Assembly (NCBI GenBank): GCA_963682175.1
Contig: OY821772.1
Location: 50,862,925-50,926,924 of the forward strand
Reading direction: 5' to 3'
Origin: Triglochin maritima
Taxonomy: Eukaryota; Streptophyta; Magnoliopsida; Alismatales; Juncaginaceae
Length of the DNA: 64,000 nt
Part shown: positions 36,994-49,405 of the stretch, one piece after another
Position numbering within the stretch: position 1 is the stretch's first letter
Layout of the letters: each line of letters opens with the position of its first letter
Translations under genes and position numbers: made by a program
Notes under the pieces: model-generated
Told to the model about the DNA's origin: nothing
Seen by the model: the letters and a program-made list of their open reading frames with translations, nothing else
Databases searched by the model: none

Positions 36994-39900
36994 TTATTTA
37001 CGCACGTTCCATTTCACCATGTTAGAGTGGGCCTTCGTTGCCTGTAAATAGTTACCAACAACATTAATCACAACGAATTCAGAATGACCCACGTATCGAC
37101 ATCAAAATTTTACCTCGTTTTCCCAGTCACATTGAGATGTGATGTAGGCTAATATTAATGTTTGCACGAGAGTCCCACCAATCATTCCTGCCCATATTCC
37201 CTGCGGGTAAATATGTAAAAAATTGAACATGCATGTATGAAGAAAAACTCATAAAGGCAAAAGTTGTGTACCTAAATTTAATTTGAAAGAAATGGTATTT
37301 TTAAGTGCAAGTTTTTTAAAAAATAAGATATTTAACAGTAACGAGAAAAATACAAACCAAGACTCCAAGATCAAATTGCCAGCCCAAGAAGACCCCGGCA
37401 GGAACACCAACCAAATAGTAGCTTCCAATGTTCACATAAGCCACCATAGCTTGCCATCCAGACCCAACAGCCACGCCTTTAATTGCATGTCAACAAGATC
37501 AACATAGAAACAAATACGTGATCAAGCATGCCTTAACATACATAATCAAACAAATGCGAAAAACAAAAATAATATGCTAGCAAAAAAAATCGTAGGTAGT
37601 AAATAATGTTTGTACATTACCAGAGAGGATTGGTTGTACACTGTTGAGGAGAATGGTAAAAGCCAAGAGGATGGATAGCTTATGGACGGCTTCGAGAACA
37701 GCAGGACTTGATGTAAAGATTAGAGCATACTTGTCTGGGAACGCCAAAATTAGTGTCCAAAAGAAGAGCCCAATCACCACTGAAGTCATCACTGCTACAA
37801 TCGTTGCAAACTTGGCACCCTTTCCGTTTCCAGCTCCCAACTCATTAGCGACTCGAACTCTATCATCAATTTTAGTTAAATCAGATACCTTTAAAGATAA
37901 TGATTCATTTACGCTAATAGGATAAGGCTGCAACTGTAATAACCTAAACTAAACATCTTAATTAACTAAACCTAAATCTAATTAACCCTAATTAATCCTG
38001 CATGGAGAGCATGAGGTGTTGAGAGGTGAGAGAGAGAGTTGGTTGGTTATGATTGGAGGGATTTTAGGTGATTGTTGATTGGAAGAGGTGGAGGTGAGGA
38101 ATGTATATATATAGTTAAGATAGGATTTTGTTAAAACGTTTCTTCACCAATTTCATCTAACAGAGAGTGAGAGTGTTTGAGATTCTCGGAGAAGAGAAGG
38201 AAGCAATAAGAAGAAGGAGAGAAGAAGAAGAGGAGGAAAAGGTGAAGTGTTGGATTGAAGTAGCCAAAGCTTGGGAGACATCTACAACCATCGAAAAGGT
38301 ATGCCAAATCTTCAATATAACTCACATAAGCCTTGTGAGTGTTGGGGATCGACGTTGGTGTCGAATTCCCCGTCGGAATTCAACCAATTCAGAGGTTGAA
38401 GACGACGATCGGTCGACCGGTGCCTGTGGGCAGTCGACCGATCCTATTATTATATTGATATTTACCCGCGAACGGTCGAACGATGTCGTTAGACGGTCGA
38501 CCGTTATGCCAGATTTGTGCGGGAAAAAGGGGATATACTGTTATCGGTCGAACGGGACCACTTAGCCGGTCGACCGAATAACGATGAGAATGGGTCGGTT
38601 GGGGATTTTGACTTATTAAACGGTCGAACGTCCTTTACCTTGTTCGACCGATCCATTCGATGCTAAGTCGGTTGGGAGCTTTGACCATCAAAACGGTCGA
38701 CCGCTCTTTAACTTTCGGTCGACCGACTGAGCATTTAATTAAGCGGTAGAGTGCTTGTGTTGTTTCGGTCGAACTGTATTTCAGTTCCGGTCGACCGAAC
38801 GAGACTTGGGCAAAATATTGAAAGTCCTGTTATCGGTCGAACGGCCCCTTGGTTCGACCGGTCGGATATATATATTATATAAAATTGTATAGCGTAGACC
38901 TTCCAAACGGTCGACCGCTAGATGACTTTTGTTCGACCGATTGGTCGGTAATTCGGTTGGCGTGGTTCGACCGGTAGATTTGTTTGTACAGTACTGTGTA
39001 CTGTGTGGGGGACCGGTCGACCGGTGTGCTTGTAGCGGTCGACCGATCTACCGCAGGTTGGTGGATTTATCCACACGCGATCCGTCGATGTCAGGTCGAC
39101 TACCGGCTCCGAGGCGACGGTTGATTACCGGCTTTGAGAGCTACGGATTTCACCTTCGACGAAGGCGTATTATTGTTGTACCTTTTTCCTCTCTTACCGA
39201 GCGGGGTGTGAGGGATGTGTACCGTAAACCTTGGGCAGTTTGCGAGGGTTTAGCGGTAGGCCGAGGATGTTCCGGCAGGGTGCGCGCTAGGCGACTCTTG
39301 GGGGAGCAGTGGCTGTCGTCTGACCCGAGTTGTGTATTCGGCGGGCTGACTCGCTCCTTGGGTGCGGCGTGTACCGGGGGTTCCTTCCTGCACTTTTTGG
39401 GGAGCAGTGGTGTCGACTGACCCTTGTGAGGCAGCGGTGGACTGACTTGACCCTAGTGGCAGGAGTGGTTCAGTGCCGCGGAGGCGGTGAGGGCATTATT
39501 GTGGGCCCGAGGCGGATGATCATGTGCATAGCATTGCATTGTATTTAATTCCTTTTTATATTTTAGGAGGTTTGGTATACGGGGTTCCTTCAGGGAACTC
39601 AGGCATGTTTGTTGTTTGCATTTCAGGTAGCGAGCAGGGTTAGAGTTTGAGGTGGTGACCGAGGACGGTACCCCCGAGATCGGATCCTGTAGTGTCTTCT
39701 TCTTTTGAGGTGATTACATGTTGTATAGCTTTTGTTGTAATCACAGTCAGTCGGTATAGTCTGTATAGTTGACTTCCACGTGGGTCTGTACATTATATAT
39801 TTTATATATATATGTTGGTTATTTTCCCGTGACGTGCCCAGTGTTGACCGTTGACGGTCTTTATTATTGTTTAAATTTTCCGCTGTTTTCGGGTACGTTA

Positions 39901-42900
39901 CAATTTGGTATCAGAGCGTTGATCTCGGCGTACTTGTCCAAAGAAACCACCTTTGAGTTAGGAGTTAGGTCTAGAGGATCATGCATGCACAGATTATATT
40001 GATATTGTCTTGTTTCCTTTGGCAGATGCCTCCTAGACGGGAGAAGGCGGTTGCCCATACTCGCGGTGAGAGTGAGACTGCGAGGGATGAGGTTTGGGAG
40101 GATGAGCGTCGGACGTTGTTCGATACGGTCGGACGTCTGACGGAGATGCTACAGCAGCAGACAGCACAGACTGGGCAGACGGGGACTGGCGCTATGCATG
40201 ACCGGTTTATGCGCCAGCATCCGCCTACCTTTCTGGGGCAGTACGACGCGGAGGCTGCGGAGGAGTGGATCTTCACGATGCAGAAGATCTTCAGTGCTAT
40301 TGGTTGTCCTCCAGAGGCGAGAGTGGGCCTGGCTACTTATGTTTTGGGCGGTGCTGCGTCCAACTGGTGGAGGTCCACATCTGCAGTGGTGTTTGCGGAC
40401 AGAGATGATATAGCCTGGGAGGAGTTCGTTGGCGAGTTCAACGAGCAGTATTTTCCGCAGCATGTTCAGGACGAGAAGAGGGAGGAGTTTCTGAGTCTCC
40501 AGCAGGGAGACATGACCCTGGCAGGCTACATCGGGAAGTTCAACGCCCTTGAGCGTTACTGTCCCGAGATGTACGTTACACAGGAGCAGAGAGCAGGGAA
40601 GTTCGTCCGAGGGCTCCGGAAGCAGTTGAGGACGAAGGTGCTGACACATATGCCACGCACATTAGCTGATGCGGTGAAGAGTGCTACTGTTCTTGATCGT
40701 GACTACAGAGAGAACTACCAGGATGAGAGGAGGCCATCGGGTAGATTCTCTGGGCGGCCAGGAGGTCAGACTGGAGGGAATCCGGGCAAGAGGCCCCGAT
40801 ACGAGGGAGCAGGAGTTGCAGTACCACGACCAGAGCCTTGTGGTACTTGTGGGAGGTTTCACTCCGGGCCATGCTTCACCCCCGGAGCGTGTCATGGTTG
40901 TGGCCAGATGGGTCATTTTATCAGGAGCTGTCCGAGCCGAGGAGCTGGGCCGAGCAGACCACCGGGTTTACCCGCACCAGGCAGAGGAGGAGGCGGAGGT
41001 AGACCACCTTTCCGACCACAGCAGGGGCAGCGCACTGGCAGAGTTTACACCATCCAGGCAGAGGAGGCTCGTGATGGAGGCGCTGTGGTGGAAGGTACAC
41101 TTCTTGTCGCAGGTTCAGTAGCTAGGGTGTTATTTGATTGTGGCGCGACACACTCGTTCATCTCAGAGCGATTTGCGGGAGTGTTGGGCTGTACCCTTGC
41201 GATGTTGACTGCCACTTTGGAGGTCAGCACACCCCTGGGTCTGGTGGGCACTGTGGGGAGATTTGTCCCCGGCGCCACGGTTGTTTCGGGAGATCAGGAG
41301 TTTCCGGCAGACCTGGTCTTACTACCGATGGAGGACTTTGATGTCATACTTGGGATGGATTGGCTGTCCCAATATGATGTTCGAGTCTTGTGCCGTGAGA
41401 AGAAGATTTTGATCCCGAGGAAGGGTTTGCCTGATATTCTGATTAGAGGGATCAGAAGCAGAGGGGGTCGCATTATTGTATCTGCTGTGAGGGCTCAGAG
41501 ACTGTTACAGCAGGGATGTGCAGCTTTTCTGGCGACACTTGTAGTTGCGGAGGCAGAGTCCCAGAGGCTAGAGGACATTGAGGTGGTGCAGGAGTTCGCG
41601 GATGTTTTTCCAGCGGAGATTCCAGGTTTACCACCACACCGAGAGTTGGAGTTCGGCATTGAGTTGGTAGCTGGCACTACACCACAGTCGAAGGCTCCAT
41701 ACCGGATGGCACCTGCTGAGTTGACAGAGTTGAAGAAGCAGTTGCAGGAGTTGATGGACTCTGGATTTATCAGACCGAGCGTCTCGCCTTGGGGTGCACC
41801 AGTTTTGTTTGTGAAGAAGAAGGACGGATCCTTGAGGATGTGCATAGACTACAGGATGCTGAACCAGGTGACGGTGAAGAATAGGTATCCCTTACCTAGG
41901 ATCGAGGACCTCTTTGACCAGCTGCAGTCAGCGAAGGTTTTCTCGAAGATTGACCTGCGTTCAGGATATCACCAGTTGAGGATCCGAGATGAGGACATCC
42001 AGAAGACAGCCTTCAGGACGAGATATGGACACTATGAGTTCTTGGTGATGCCATTTGGATTGACGAATGCTCCGGCAGCGTTCATGGATCTGATGCACCG
42101 GACATTCAGGCAGTATATTGATATATTTGTGATTGTCTTCGTGGATGACATTCTGATCTATTCATCAGATATGGAGCAGCACAGAGAGCATTTGAGGATT
42201 GTACTCAGCATCTTGAGGGCTCAGCAGTTATATGCTAAGTTCTCAAAGTGCGAGTTTTGGTTGGACAGAGTGGCGTTCCTCGGACACATTGTATCGGCAG
42301 AGGGGATATCAGTGGATCCGGCGAAGGTAGAGGCGGTGACACAGTGGAGGACCCCTACGAGCGTGACAGAGATTAGGAGCTTTGTTGGACTGGCGGGTTA
42401 TTACCGTCGCTTCATCAAAGACTTCTCGAGATTGGCAGCACCACTGACAGCTCTGACGCAGAAAGGAGTCACTTTTGTTTGGTCGCAGAAGTGCGAGGAC
42501 AGCTTTCAGGAGCTGAAGAGACTGTTGACCACAGCACCAGTTTTATCATTGCCGAGTGGCACGGGTGGATTCGTGATTTATAGCGACGCTTCAGGTGTTG
42601 GCTTAGGATGTGTACTTATGCAGCACGGGAGGGTGATCGCGTACGCATCCAGACAGCTGAAGGTCCATGAGAGGAATTACCCGACACATGATTTGGAGTT
42701 AGCAGCAGTGGTTCATGCACTGAAGACCTGGAGACACTATCTTTATGGCGAGCAGTTCGAGGTGTTTACAGATCATCAGAGTCTGAAGTACCTGTTCTCG
42801 CAGAAGGAGCTGAACATGAGGCAGCGCAGATGGCTTGAGTTCATTAAGGACTATGACTTCACTATCTCTTACCATCCGGGGAAGGCGAACACAGTTGCAG

Positions 42901-45900
42901 ACGCTTTGAGCCGGAAGGTGGAGATATCAGTAGCAGGCCTATGCATTCAGGAGTGGAGACTGCTGGAGTCTCTAGCAGAGTGGAGGCCATTTGCAGATAG
43001 CTCTGAGGGTGCAGTGATTGCCGGATTGAGAGTAGAGCCTCAGACAGTATCAGCAGTGATTCGTGCTCAGACTACAGATGAGGAGTTGAGCAGTTTGTTA
43101 CAGTTAGCTGCCAGAGATGGGTCAGACTCCAGAGTTGTTTCGGTAAGTCAGTTGTTTCGAATTTCGCGGACGAAATTCTTTTAAGGAGGGTAGATTGTAA
43201 TAACCTAAACTAAACATCTTAATTAACTAAACCTAAATCTAATTAACCCTAATTAATCCTGCATGGAGAGCATGAGGTGTTGAGAGGTGAGAGAGAGAGT
43301 TGGTTGGTTATGATTGGAGGGATTTTAGGTGATTGTTGATTGGAAGAGGTGGAGGTGAGGAATGTATATATATAGTTAAGATAGGATTTTGTTAAAACGT
43401 TTCTTCACCAATTTCATCTAACAGAGAGTGAGAGTGTTTGAGATTCTCGGAGAAGAGAAGGAAGCAATAAGAAGAAGGAGAGAAGAAGAAGAGGAGGAAA
43501 AGGTGAAGTGTTGGATTGAAGTAGCCAAAGCTTGGGAGACATCTACAACCATCGAAAAGGTATGCCAAATCTTCAATATAACTCACATAAGCCTTGTGAG
43601 TGTTGGGGATCGACGTTGGTGTCGAATTCCCCGTCGGAATTCAACCAATTCAGAGGTTGAAGACGACGATCGGTCGACCGGTGCCTGTGGGCAGTCGACC
43701 GATCCTATTATTATATTGATATTTACCCGCGAACGGTCGAACGATGTCGTTAGACGGTCGACCGTTATGCCAGATTTGTGCGGGAAAAAGGGGATATACT
43801 GTTATCGGTCGAACGGGACCACTTAGCCGGTCGACCGAATAACGATGAGAATGGGTCGGTTGGGGATTTTGACTTATTAAACGGTCGAACGTCCTTTACC
43901 TTGTTCGACCGATCCATTCGATGCTAAGTCGGTTGGGAGCTTTGACCATCAAAACGGTCGACCGCTCTTTAACTTTCGGTCGACCGACTGAGCATTTAAT
44001 TAAGCGGTAGAGTGCTTGTGTTGTTTCGGTCGAACTGTATTTCAGTTCCGGTCGACCGAACGAGACTTGGGCAAAATATTGAAAGTCCTGTTATCGGTCG
44101 AACGGCCCCTTGGTTCGACCGGTCGGATATATATATTATATAAAATTGTATAGCGTAGACCTTCCAAACGGTCGACCGCTAGATGACTTTTGTTCGACCG
44201 ATTGGTCGGTAATTCGGTTGGCGTGGTTCGACCGGTAGATTTGTTTGTACAGTACTGTGTACTGTGTGGGGGACCGGTCGACCGGTGTGCTTGTAGCGGT
44301 CGACCGATCTACCGCAGGTTGGTGGATTTATCCACACGCGATCCGTCGATGTCAGGTCGACTACCGGCTCCGAGGCGACGGTTGATTACCGGCTTTGAGA
44401 GCTACGGATTTCACCTTCGACGAAGGCGTATTATTGTTGTACCTTTTTCCTCTCTTACCGAGCGGGGTGTGAGGGATGTGTACCGTAAACCTTGGGCAGT
44501 TTGCGAGGGTTTAGCGGTAGGCCGAGGATGTTCCGGCAGGGTGCGCGCTAGGCGACTCTTGGGGGAGCAGTGGCTGTCGTCTGACCCGAGTTGTGTATTC
44601 GGCGGGCTGACTCGCTCCTTGGGTGCGGCGTGTACCGGGGGTTCCTTCCTGCACTTTTTGGGGAGCAGTGGTGTCGACTGACCCTTGTGAGGCAGCGGTG
44701 GACTGACTTGACCCTAGTGGCAGGAGTGGTTCAGTGCCGCGGAGGCGGTGAGGGCATTATTGTGGGCCCGAGGCGGATGATCATGTGCATAGCATTGCAT
44801 TGTATTTAATTCCTTTTTATATTTTAGGAGGTTTGGTATACGGGGTTCCTTCAGGGAACTCAGGCATGTTTGTTGTTTGCATTTCAGGTAGCGAGCAGGG
44901 TTAGAGTTTGAGGTGGTGACCGAGGACGGTACCCCCGAGATCGGATCCTGTAGTGTCTTCTTCTTTTGAGGTGATTACATGTTGTATAGCTTTTGTTGTA
45001 ATCACAGTCAGTCGGTATAGTCTGTATAGTTGACTTCCACGTGGGTCTGTACATTATATATTTTATATATATATGTTGGTTATTTTCCCGTGACGTGCCC
45101 AGTGTTGACCGTTGACGGTCTTTATTATTGTTTAAATTTTCCGCTGTTTTCGGGTACGTTACAGCAACCCAGTACACTGGGATTCAAGTATTCAACCCTC
45201 ATTTTGGTTGTACCCAGTGATTAACAACTGAATCAGCGATAGTTTATTCAAATGTCATTGACTCGCGATGATTCGTGTTAAATTAGATTGATCCACTATC
45301 GTGAGAGTAGTAAATCTAAATTCTATTATAATTTATTGGGTATTGGGTTAGCTATATGAGATTGTTTTCTCAAAATTCTCCGCTCTCACACAATTTGATT
45401 GACTCACTCTGAAATTATGTAAATTTGATATGTATATTTTTGAACAAACAATCAACATTGCTAAACATAATATGTGTGCAACATTCTCTAAGAAAGTTGA
45501 ATCTACTACCATTCACCTGAGTGCTTATGTTTATTAAAGTTGTTGATCAATCAAATTTCATATAGTATCTGAACATGTCAATCAACCTCTGTGGTACACT
45601 TGAACCAATATTGTCTACGCGTAAAAACAAAAAAAATAATCTTGACCATGTGTTCATGTGAATGTTGAGCAAATAACTTATATTATTAAACATAAGATGC
45701 ATGGAACATTTTCTATGAAAGTTAAATCCATTATAGTTAAATGCTTAAATTTTGTTGATTTTGTGGGCCAACCAAATCCATTCTTTTCTAGTAGCTTTGG
45801 TTTATTTATCCAGCAGTGTTAGCTCATTCATCTTCTATTTTAATTAAAAGGCACGATGACCACGTTCCTACATATTTAATTTAAAAATAAACGACATACA

Positions 45901-48648
45901 TACATAAATGATATTTACGTGAAGATACACGGTCGAACGCTACAGTCTAATATCGAGGGTAATAAGGAAATAACATGTGAGTTAACTAATTACCCGGTTC
46001 CAGCGAAGAAGGCCATCGGGATCATCAGCTCCCACCCATTAATACTCATGCTGCAAAAATCAACAAATCTATTAGACATATGGTGGTTATGTGTACTATC
46101 TATCGTAAGTGCTAATGAAGGGCATCCACCGTGATCTATACCTACTCACGTTGAATACACACGATGAAAGCAACACCAAAGTTAGTTATGCTTATAAAAA
46201 TATAATTTAGATACCATATGGAGAGGGCATCGACAGCTATCTTGGCGTTGTTGAGATTTCCGGTCAGCAAAATCAAAACTCTGTAGTACCAGTTCTCCAG
46301 GCTGCATATCACGCATGACAAGAATCAATTGGAAATTAGTTTATGCTTTCAAAATAAATAAAAAATAGGTTAGAATTAAAAGAATCTAAGAAAATTATAA
46401 CTTTTAGTAAATTTTATTTTTTTTATTGTTAAAAGCATGGATTGATAGTGAACATACGGGACTCGTGGTGGGTTGTTATCTAGAGATCTAGAATATATAT
46501 AGGTCAATTGTTTTTAAAAATGTGATAATAATAGGATATTTAACATGTTTGACAAAAATGTACATGTGTGGCACGAGAAAATATGCAAATATAATACACA
46601 CATTTCGGGATAATGCATTAACCAATGCAATAAAGTTGATTAGTATATTACTATATATGTAAGTAGGCAGCATAAATATGGTTTGGCAGGCATCACATGC
46701 CTGGCAAGTAGGCACGTCACGTTGTAATTGATGCATTGACCTAGACTACCTCGATCGCTCGCATTTAGTTTAGCTGCATTATCTGAACATAACCATTACT
46801 GTGCGTCCCCACGTAGGTTAAAAAATGGATTTTGCACCCCCACGTAGGTTACTTTTTATTTTGGTTTTTTATATTTTTTTGTTTTAAAAATTATTTAAAA
46901 TTGGTTTTATAATATATTTTTTATGAAAATATGTTTTTTATTTTTTTATATTTTCTAGAAGTTTTAGACATATTTTGTGTTTTCACTAGAATTGATCCCG
47001 AAATGACGTGTAGGGGAGAGAATGTAGGACACTTGAGTTATTTCTGGGTGTGGTTAATAAAAATTTAGAAGATTGGTTTGAACTTACGTGGCCGAGAGAG
47101 AAAATTGGACGTTCGAAAACTATCCGAGCGTTGTTAACGATGCTCTAAAGATTCCAATTCCAACATTTATGTATGATAAAAAAATCTTGGTGGGAGATAA
47201 TTACCAACGAAGAAGAAAACGCTGAATATATACTGATGGTAACAACATTGGTCCACACGTTCCTCAGATAAACACGATCCCAACGAAATAACTTCACATT
47301 GCAAATTAATTATACCAAAACGAGAAAAATGCAGATCATAGAGAAATATAACAAGATAAGAGATGCTCCCTTCTTGTCCTTGGCATGTTTTTAGAAGAAC
47401 TGTGTGTTTGGCATCCAAACTATGCGAACCATAGCCTAAATTTAGGTAGGACACATTGGTTAATTTTTTGCATAAAAAAGATATTTAATTCACAACTAGA
47501 TGCTATTTAATAATTGGTAATTCCTTTTTCTTTAAAAAAGAACAATCTCATTACTATATTTGTATAACCCAAGTCAAACTCAACTATTTTATTGCCCAAA
47601 TTGCACAAGTCTAGACATTACCAGCCAGCCAAGTTTTGTATATATCAGATCTCGAAATAATACCCAAGAAATAATATACTAGCACAAACACTTACTTAAT
47701 TACCCTAACAAAAAAAGAAAATAAAGAAGAGCAGAGGCGTACCAGATCATGACACCAGAAGCAGCAGAGAGCTTGATGAAGTCCCAAAGCTGAGAGAAGG
47801 CTTCCATGGAGAAGCCCTTCCATGAATCAGGACAACCACCACCAACCACATACCCGAACGACAACACAACCGAAACCCACCACGACAAATTCAAAGTCAT
47901 GGCGGTTCCAAACAGCCCGAGTTTGAACACATAGACCAGAAGCCAACTCAACAAAATATGCACGAACAAACTCGACACCGAGAACACCGCGTTAATGGTG
48001 TTCTTGAGTTGACACTGCAAGAACCTGTTGAGTGGGAACACGAATGCGAAGGAGAAGTGGAGTGGGATCAGCCAAACCACCACCTCGCCCGCTTGCACCG
48101 CCAATTCCTCCGGTTGACCGACCAATCTAAGGAAAGGAGTGGCAATGAAGTACATTGGGAGAAGGATGATTGCGCAGAGGAAGAGAACAATCCAAGATCG
48201 TTGCAAGTACAACCCTAGCAAATGCGGTCGGTTCGCCCCATAAGCCTGTCCGCATAATGTCTCCAATGCACTCGCCATCCCAAGCTGAGGTTATCAGTTT
48301 CACAAAAAAGCGAGTTACATCTTGAGGTTTCTAGGTTTAGATAGAAGACAGCGAACAAAATCCATAGAAAATGAATTGTTAGTTTTAAGGTACCATGAAA
48401 CCGTAGTTGAGGCCGACGACGACAGTGTTGGCAATGGAGAGAGAGGCGAGTTCGAGATCGCCAAGGTGGCCGGCGAAGGCCTGGGTGATGACGTTCATCC
48501 CGTACAAGGATAACCTCGCTATGATGGCAGGGCCAACGATCCTCCATAGCTTTTTAGATTCTACCCAAACCCTAGTGGGCAAGCTTTGGTGATCTTCTTG
48601 TTCTACTTGATTCAGCAAGGGAACCCTCATTACATCCTCATTCTCCAT
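36994..48648 (-). CDS. MATE efflux transporter, DETOXIFICATION 27-like (gene 2)
   Basis: Eight exons on the minus strand: 48648-48394, 48284-47743, 46301-46215, 46050-45994, 37859-37621, 37476-37358, 37200-37114 and 37041-36994. The joined frame is 1434 bp, 477 residues, with GT-AG introns and no stop. Hallmarks: '[20 protein letters not shown]', '[20 protein letters not shown]', '[16 protein letters not shown]', '[15 protein letters not shown]', '[18 protein letters not shown]' and '[18 protein letters not shown]'. Predicted to be a twelve-helix exporter of organic compounds or toxins; substrate unknown. Intron 4 (45993-37860, 8134 bp) contains an entire Ty3-type element in the opposite orientation. 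Splice sites on both sides are intact, so the gene may still be expressed. It lacks the extra intron of gene 1, and its exon 2 (542 bp) equals the sum of gene 1 exons 2 and 3. Confidence 0.9.
37935..39902 (+). repeat. 5' LTR
   Basis: 1968 bp, starts 'tgtaataacc' and ends 'gggtacgttaca'. It contains the paired GGTCGACC array at 38410-39045. Small ORFs inside are identical to those of the other LTR and are not genes. Confidence 0.95.
38410..39045. repeat. Array of paired GGTCGACC palindromes in the 5' LTR
   Basis: Nine pairs of GGTCGACC-like palindromes starting near 38410, 38473, 38545, 38621, 38694, 38766, 38834, 38908 and 39014. Within pairs the centres are 21-22 bp apart, except about 17 bp at 38834. 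Pairs recur about every 63-76 bp, with one longer gap before the last. The left member always keeps its outer half GGTCG and the right member its outer half CGACC; all changes (GGTCGAAC, GTTCGACC, AGTCGACC) are on the inner side. Sequence between pairs is poorly conserved. Confidence 0.9.
39906..39917 (+). other. Primer binding site (initiator Met-tRNA)
   Basis: TGGTATCAGAGC three bases after the 5' LTR, the standard plant tRNA-Met complementary site of LTR elements. Confidence 0.92.
40026..43184 (+). CDS. Ty3-type gag-pol polyprotein without integrase
   Basis: One frame of 1052 residues from ATG 40026 (start 'MPPRREKAV'; the in-frame ATG at 39981 is possible but less typical). Order: retrotransposon gag ('[20 protein letters not shown]', '[10 protein letters not shown]'); zinc knuckle '[14 protein letters not shown]' at 40890-40931; aspartic protease '[15 protein letters not shown]' (41136), with Cys in the usual Ser/Thr place of Asp-Ser/Thr-Gly; and reverse transcriptase with 'FVDDIL' (42138-42149). 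RNase H follows with '[15 protein letters not shown]', '[19 protein letters not shown]' and '[15 protein letters not shown]'. The frame then ends '[15 protein letters not shown]'. Where an integrase zinc finger and catalytic core should follow, the sequence jumps directly to the 3' untranslated end. It is uninterrupted and recent, so the protein could still be made. Confidence 0.92.
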   Translation: MPPRREKAVAHTRGESETARDEVWEDERRTLFDTVGRLTEMLQQQTAQTGQTGTGAMHDRFMRQHPPTFLGQYDAEAAEEWIFTMQKIFSAIGCPPEARVGLATYVLGGAASNWWRSTSAVVFADRDDIAWEEFVGEFNEQYFPQHVQDEKREEFLSLQQGDMTLAGYIGKFNALERYCPEMYVTQEQRAGKFVRGLRKQLRTKVLTHMPRTLADAVKSATVLDRDYRENYQDERRPSGRFSGRPGGQTGGNPGKRPRYEGAGVAVPRPEPCGTCGRFHSGPCFTPGACHGCGQMGHFIRSCPSRGAGPSRPPGLPAPGRGGGGGRPPFRPQQGQRTGRVYTIQAEEARDGGAVVEGTLLVAGSVARVLFDCGATHSFISERFAGVLGCTLAMLTATLEVSTPLGLVGTVGRFVPGATVVSGDQEFPADLVLLPMEDFDVILGMDWLSQYDVRVLCREKKILIPRKGLPDILIRGIRSRGGRIIVSAVRAQRLLQQGCAAFLATLVVAEAESQRLEDIEVVQEFADVFPAEIPGLPPHRELEFGIELVAGTTPQSKAPYRMAPAELTELKKQLQELMDSGFIRPSVSPWGAPVLFVKKKDGSLRMCIDYRMLNQVTVKNRYPLPRIEDLFDQLQSAKVFSKIDLRSGYHQLRIRDEDIQKTAFRTRYGHYEFLVMPFGLTNAPAAFMDLMHRTFRQYIDIFVIVFVDDILIYSSDMEQHREHLRIVLSILRAQQLYAKFSKCEFWLDRVAFLGHIVSAEGISVDPAKVEAVTQWRTPTSVTEIRSFVGLAGYYRRFIKDFSRLAAPLTALTQKGVTFVWSQKCEDSFQELKRLLTTAPVLSLPSGTGGFVIYSDASGVGLGCVLMQHGRVIAYASRQLKVHERNYPTHDLELAAVVHALKTWRHYLYGEQFEVFTDHQSLKYLFSQKELNMRQRRWLEFIKDYDFTISYHPGKANTVADALSRKVEISVAGLCIQEWRLLESLAEWRPFADSSEGAVIAGLRVEPQTVSAVIRAQTTDEELSSLLQLAARDGSDSRVVSVSQLFRISRTKFF
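43133..43159 (+). other. Probable integrase deletion junction with 10-bp direct repeat
   Basis: The decamer 'agttgtttcg' occurs at 43133-43142 and 43150-43159. The usual Ty3 3' end 'gcggacgaaattcttttaag' follows directly. In the alternative frame this tail reads 'FADEILL', like the pol C-terminus of the truncated relative at 51.6 kb ('FEDEILLRRM'). This fits loss of the integrase region by slippage or template switching at short repeats. Confidence 0.6.
43183..43190 (+). other. Polypurine tract
   Basis: AAGGAGGG ending five bases before the 3' LTR. Confidence 0.8.
43196..45163 (+). repeat. 3' LTR
   Basis: 1968 bp, same length and, as far as compared, same sequence as the 5' LTR, including its palindrome array at 43671-44306. 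Ends 'gggtacgttaca' directly before the target duplication 'gcaac'. Confidence 0.95.
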
Positions 48649-49405
48649 GGAGGCTTGATCCGAGCTTAGTTTGATCTACGATGGGAAAGAGCAAGAGACA
48701 AAATGACATGTATCATGTATGGATATGTATCAGTTGGTGCCTGCGGAGTTGTGTACATGTGCTATATATATAACAAATATACTGTCGATTTCATTAAAAT
48801 TAATATCTTGGATTGACTGTTTAGAAGTGATTGGTTGATCGATCTGGCATGTATCCTCCCGTCGAGCAATAAATCGATTAATTAACTGTCACATAAATGC
48901 TTAGGTTTTAAAAGGTAGATCGTTTTTCACATGGTATCAAAACACGCAAACGCCCTACGTGGACTCACCTGCACCTATGAACAGATGGAATGCAATAATC
49001 CAACATTCAAATTAATGATCATACATTTTTATTTTGATAAAAATCATACATTAATCATTCCTACCCCGTATCGGAATACAAAAATTAAAGCCACAAATAC
49101 CTACGGATGCCATCCTTTAGACGCGCTTACTCATTCTCCATATGTCCATCACAGTCTACAAAAATATTTTTTGCATTGATGCGGTTCATCATCTATATAA
49201 TATCCTATAAACTAATTCGGATTGAAGCATCAGCCCGTGTCCCCTCCAATTTGGTTCCGCTATACCAAATATACATTATTTACGACTTCTTTGAACACTT
49301 GTTCATTTGATATTCCAACGATTTTTTTAATATCTTTATAATTTAATGGTAAACAAGCTACTATTGATGTTACATATAATTTAATCGTAAACAAGCTACT
49401 GTTGT
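48649..49405. other. MATE gene 2 promoter and flank
   Basis: AT-rich, no ORF of note. Bounded on the right by the truncated Ty3 element. Confidence 0.5.
48762..48772 (-). promoter_or_regulatory. Likely TATA box, MATE gene 2
   Basis: On the minus strand 'ttatatatatag' lies about 115-125 bp upstream of the ATG at 48648. Confidence 0.45.

Larger units (their letters stand above)
37935..45163 (+). mobile_element. Complete young Ty3/gypsy LTR retrotransposon (Tekay/Del-like), integrase lost
   Basis: A 7229-bp element with 1968-bp LTRs at a constant offset of 5261 bases, TG...CA termini and a perfect 5-bp target duplication 'gcaac' (37930-37934 and 45164-45168). A Met-tRNA primer site follows the left LTR and a purine tract precedes the right LTR. 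I found no difference or indel between the LTRs in the stretches I compared, including every open frame, so insertion is recent. The gag-pol frame has gag, protease, RT and RNase H in Ty3 style but stops before any integrase or chromodomain. It therefore depends on another element for integration. It lies in a MATE intron, antisense to the gene. Confidence 0.95.

Noticed and set aside
38410..39045. CRISPR-like array of short repeats
   Set aside because: Plant LTR; repeats are short palindromes in pairs with variable spacers, duplicated exactly in the second LTR.
38167..39548. ORFs of 132, 163 and 72 codons in the LTR, repeated at 43428-44809
   Set aside because: They lie in both LTRs, have no recognised domain, and part of the coding is the palindrome array.
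40149..41845. Minus-strand and alternate-frame ORFs over gag-pol
   Set aside because: Shadow frames of an intact retroelement ORF.
45929..45941. Single 'cggtcgaacg' in the MATE gene 2 intron outside the LTR element
   Set aside because: Unpaired and isolated; probably chance.
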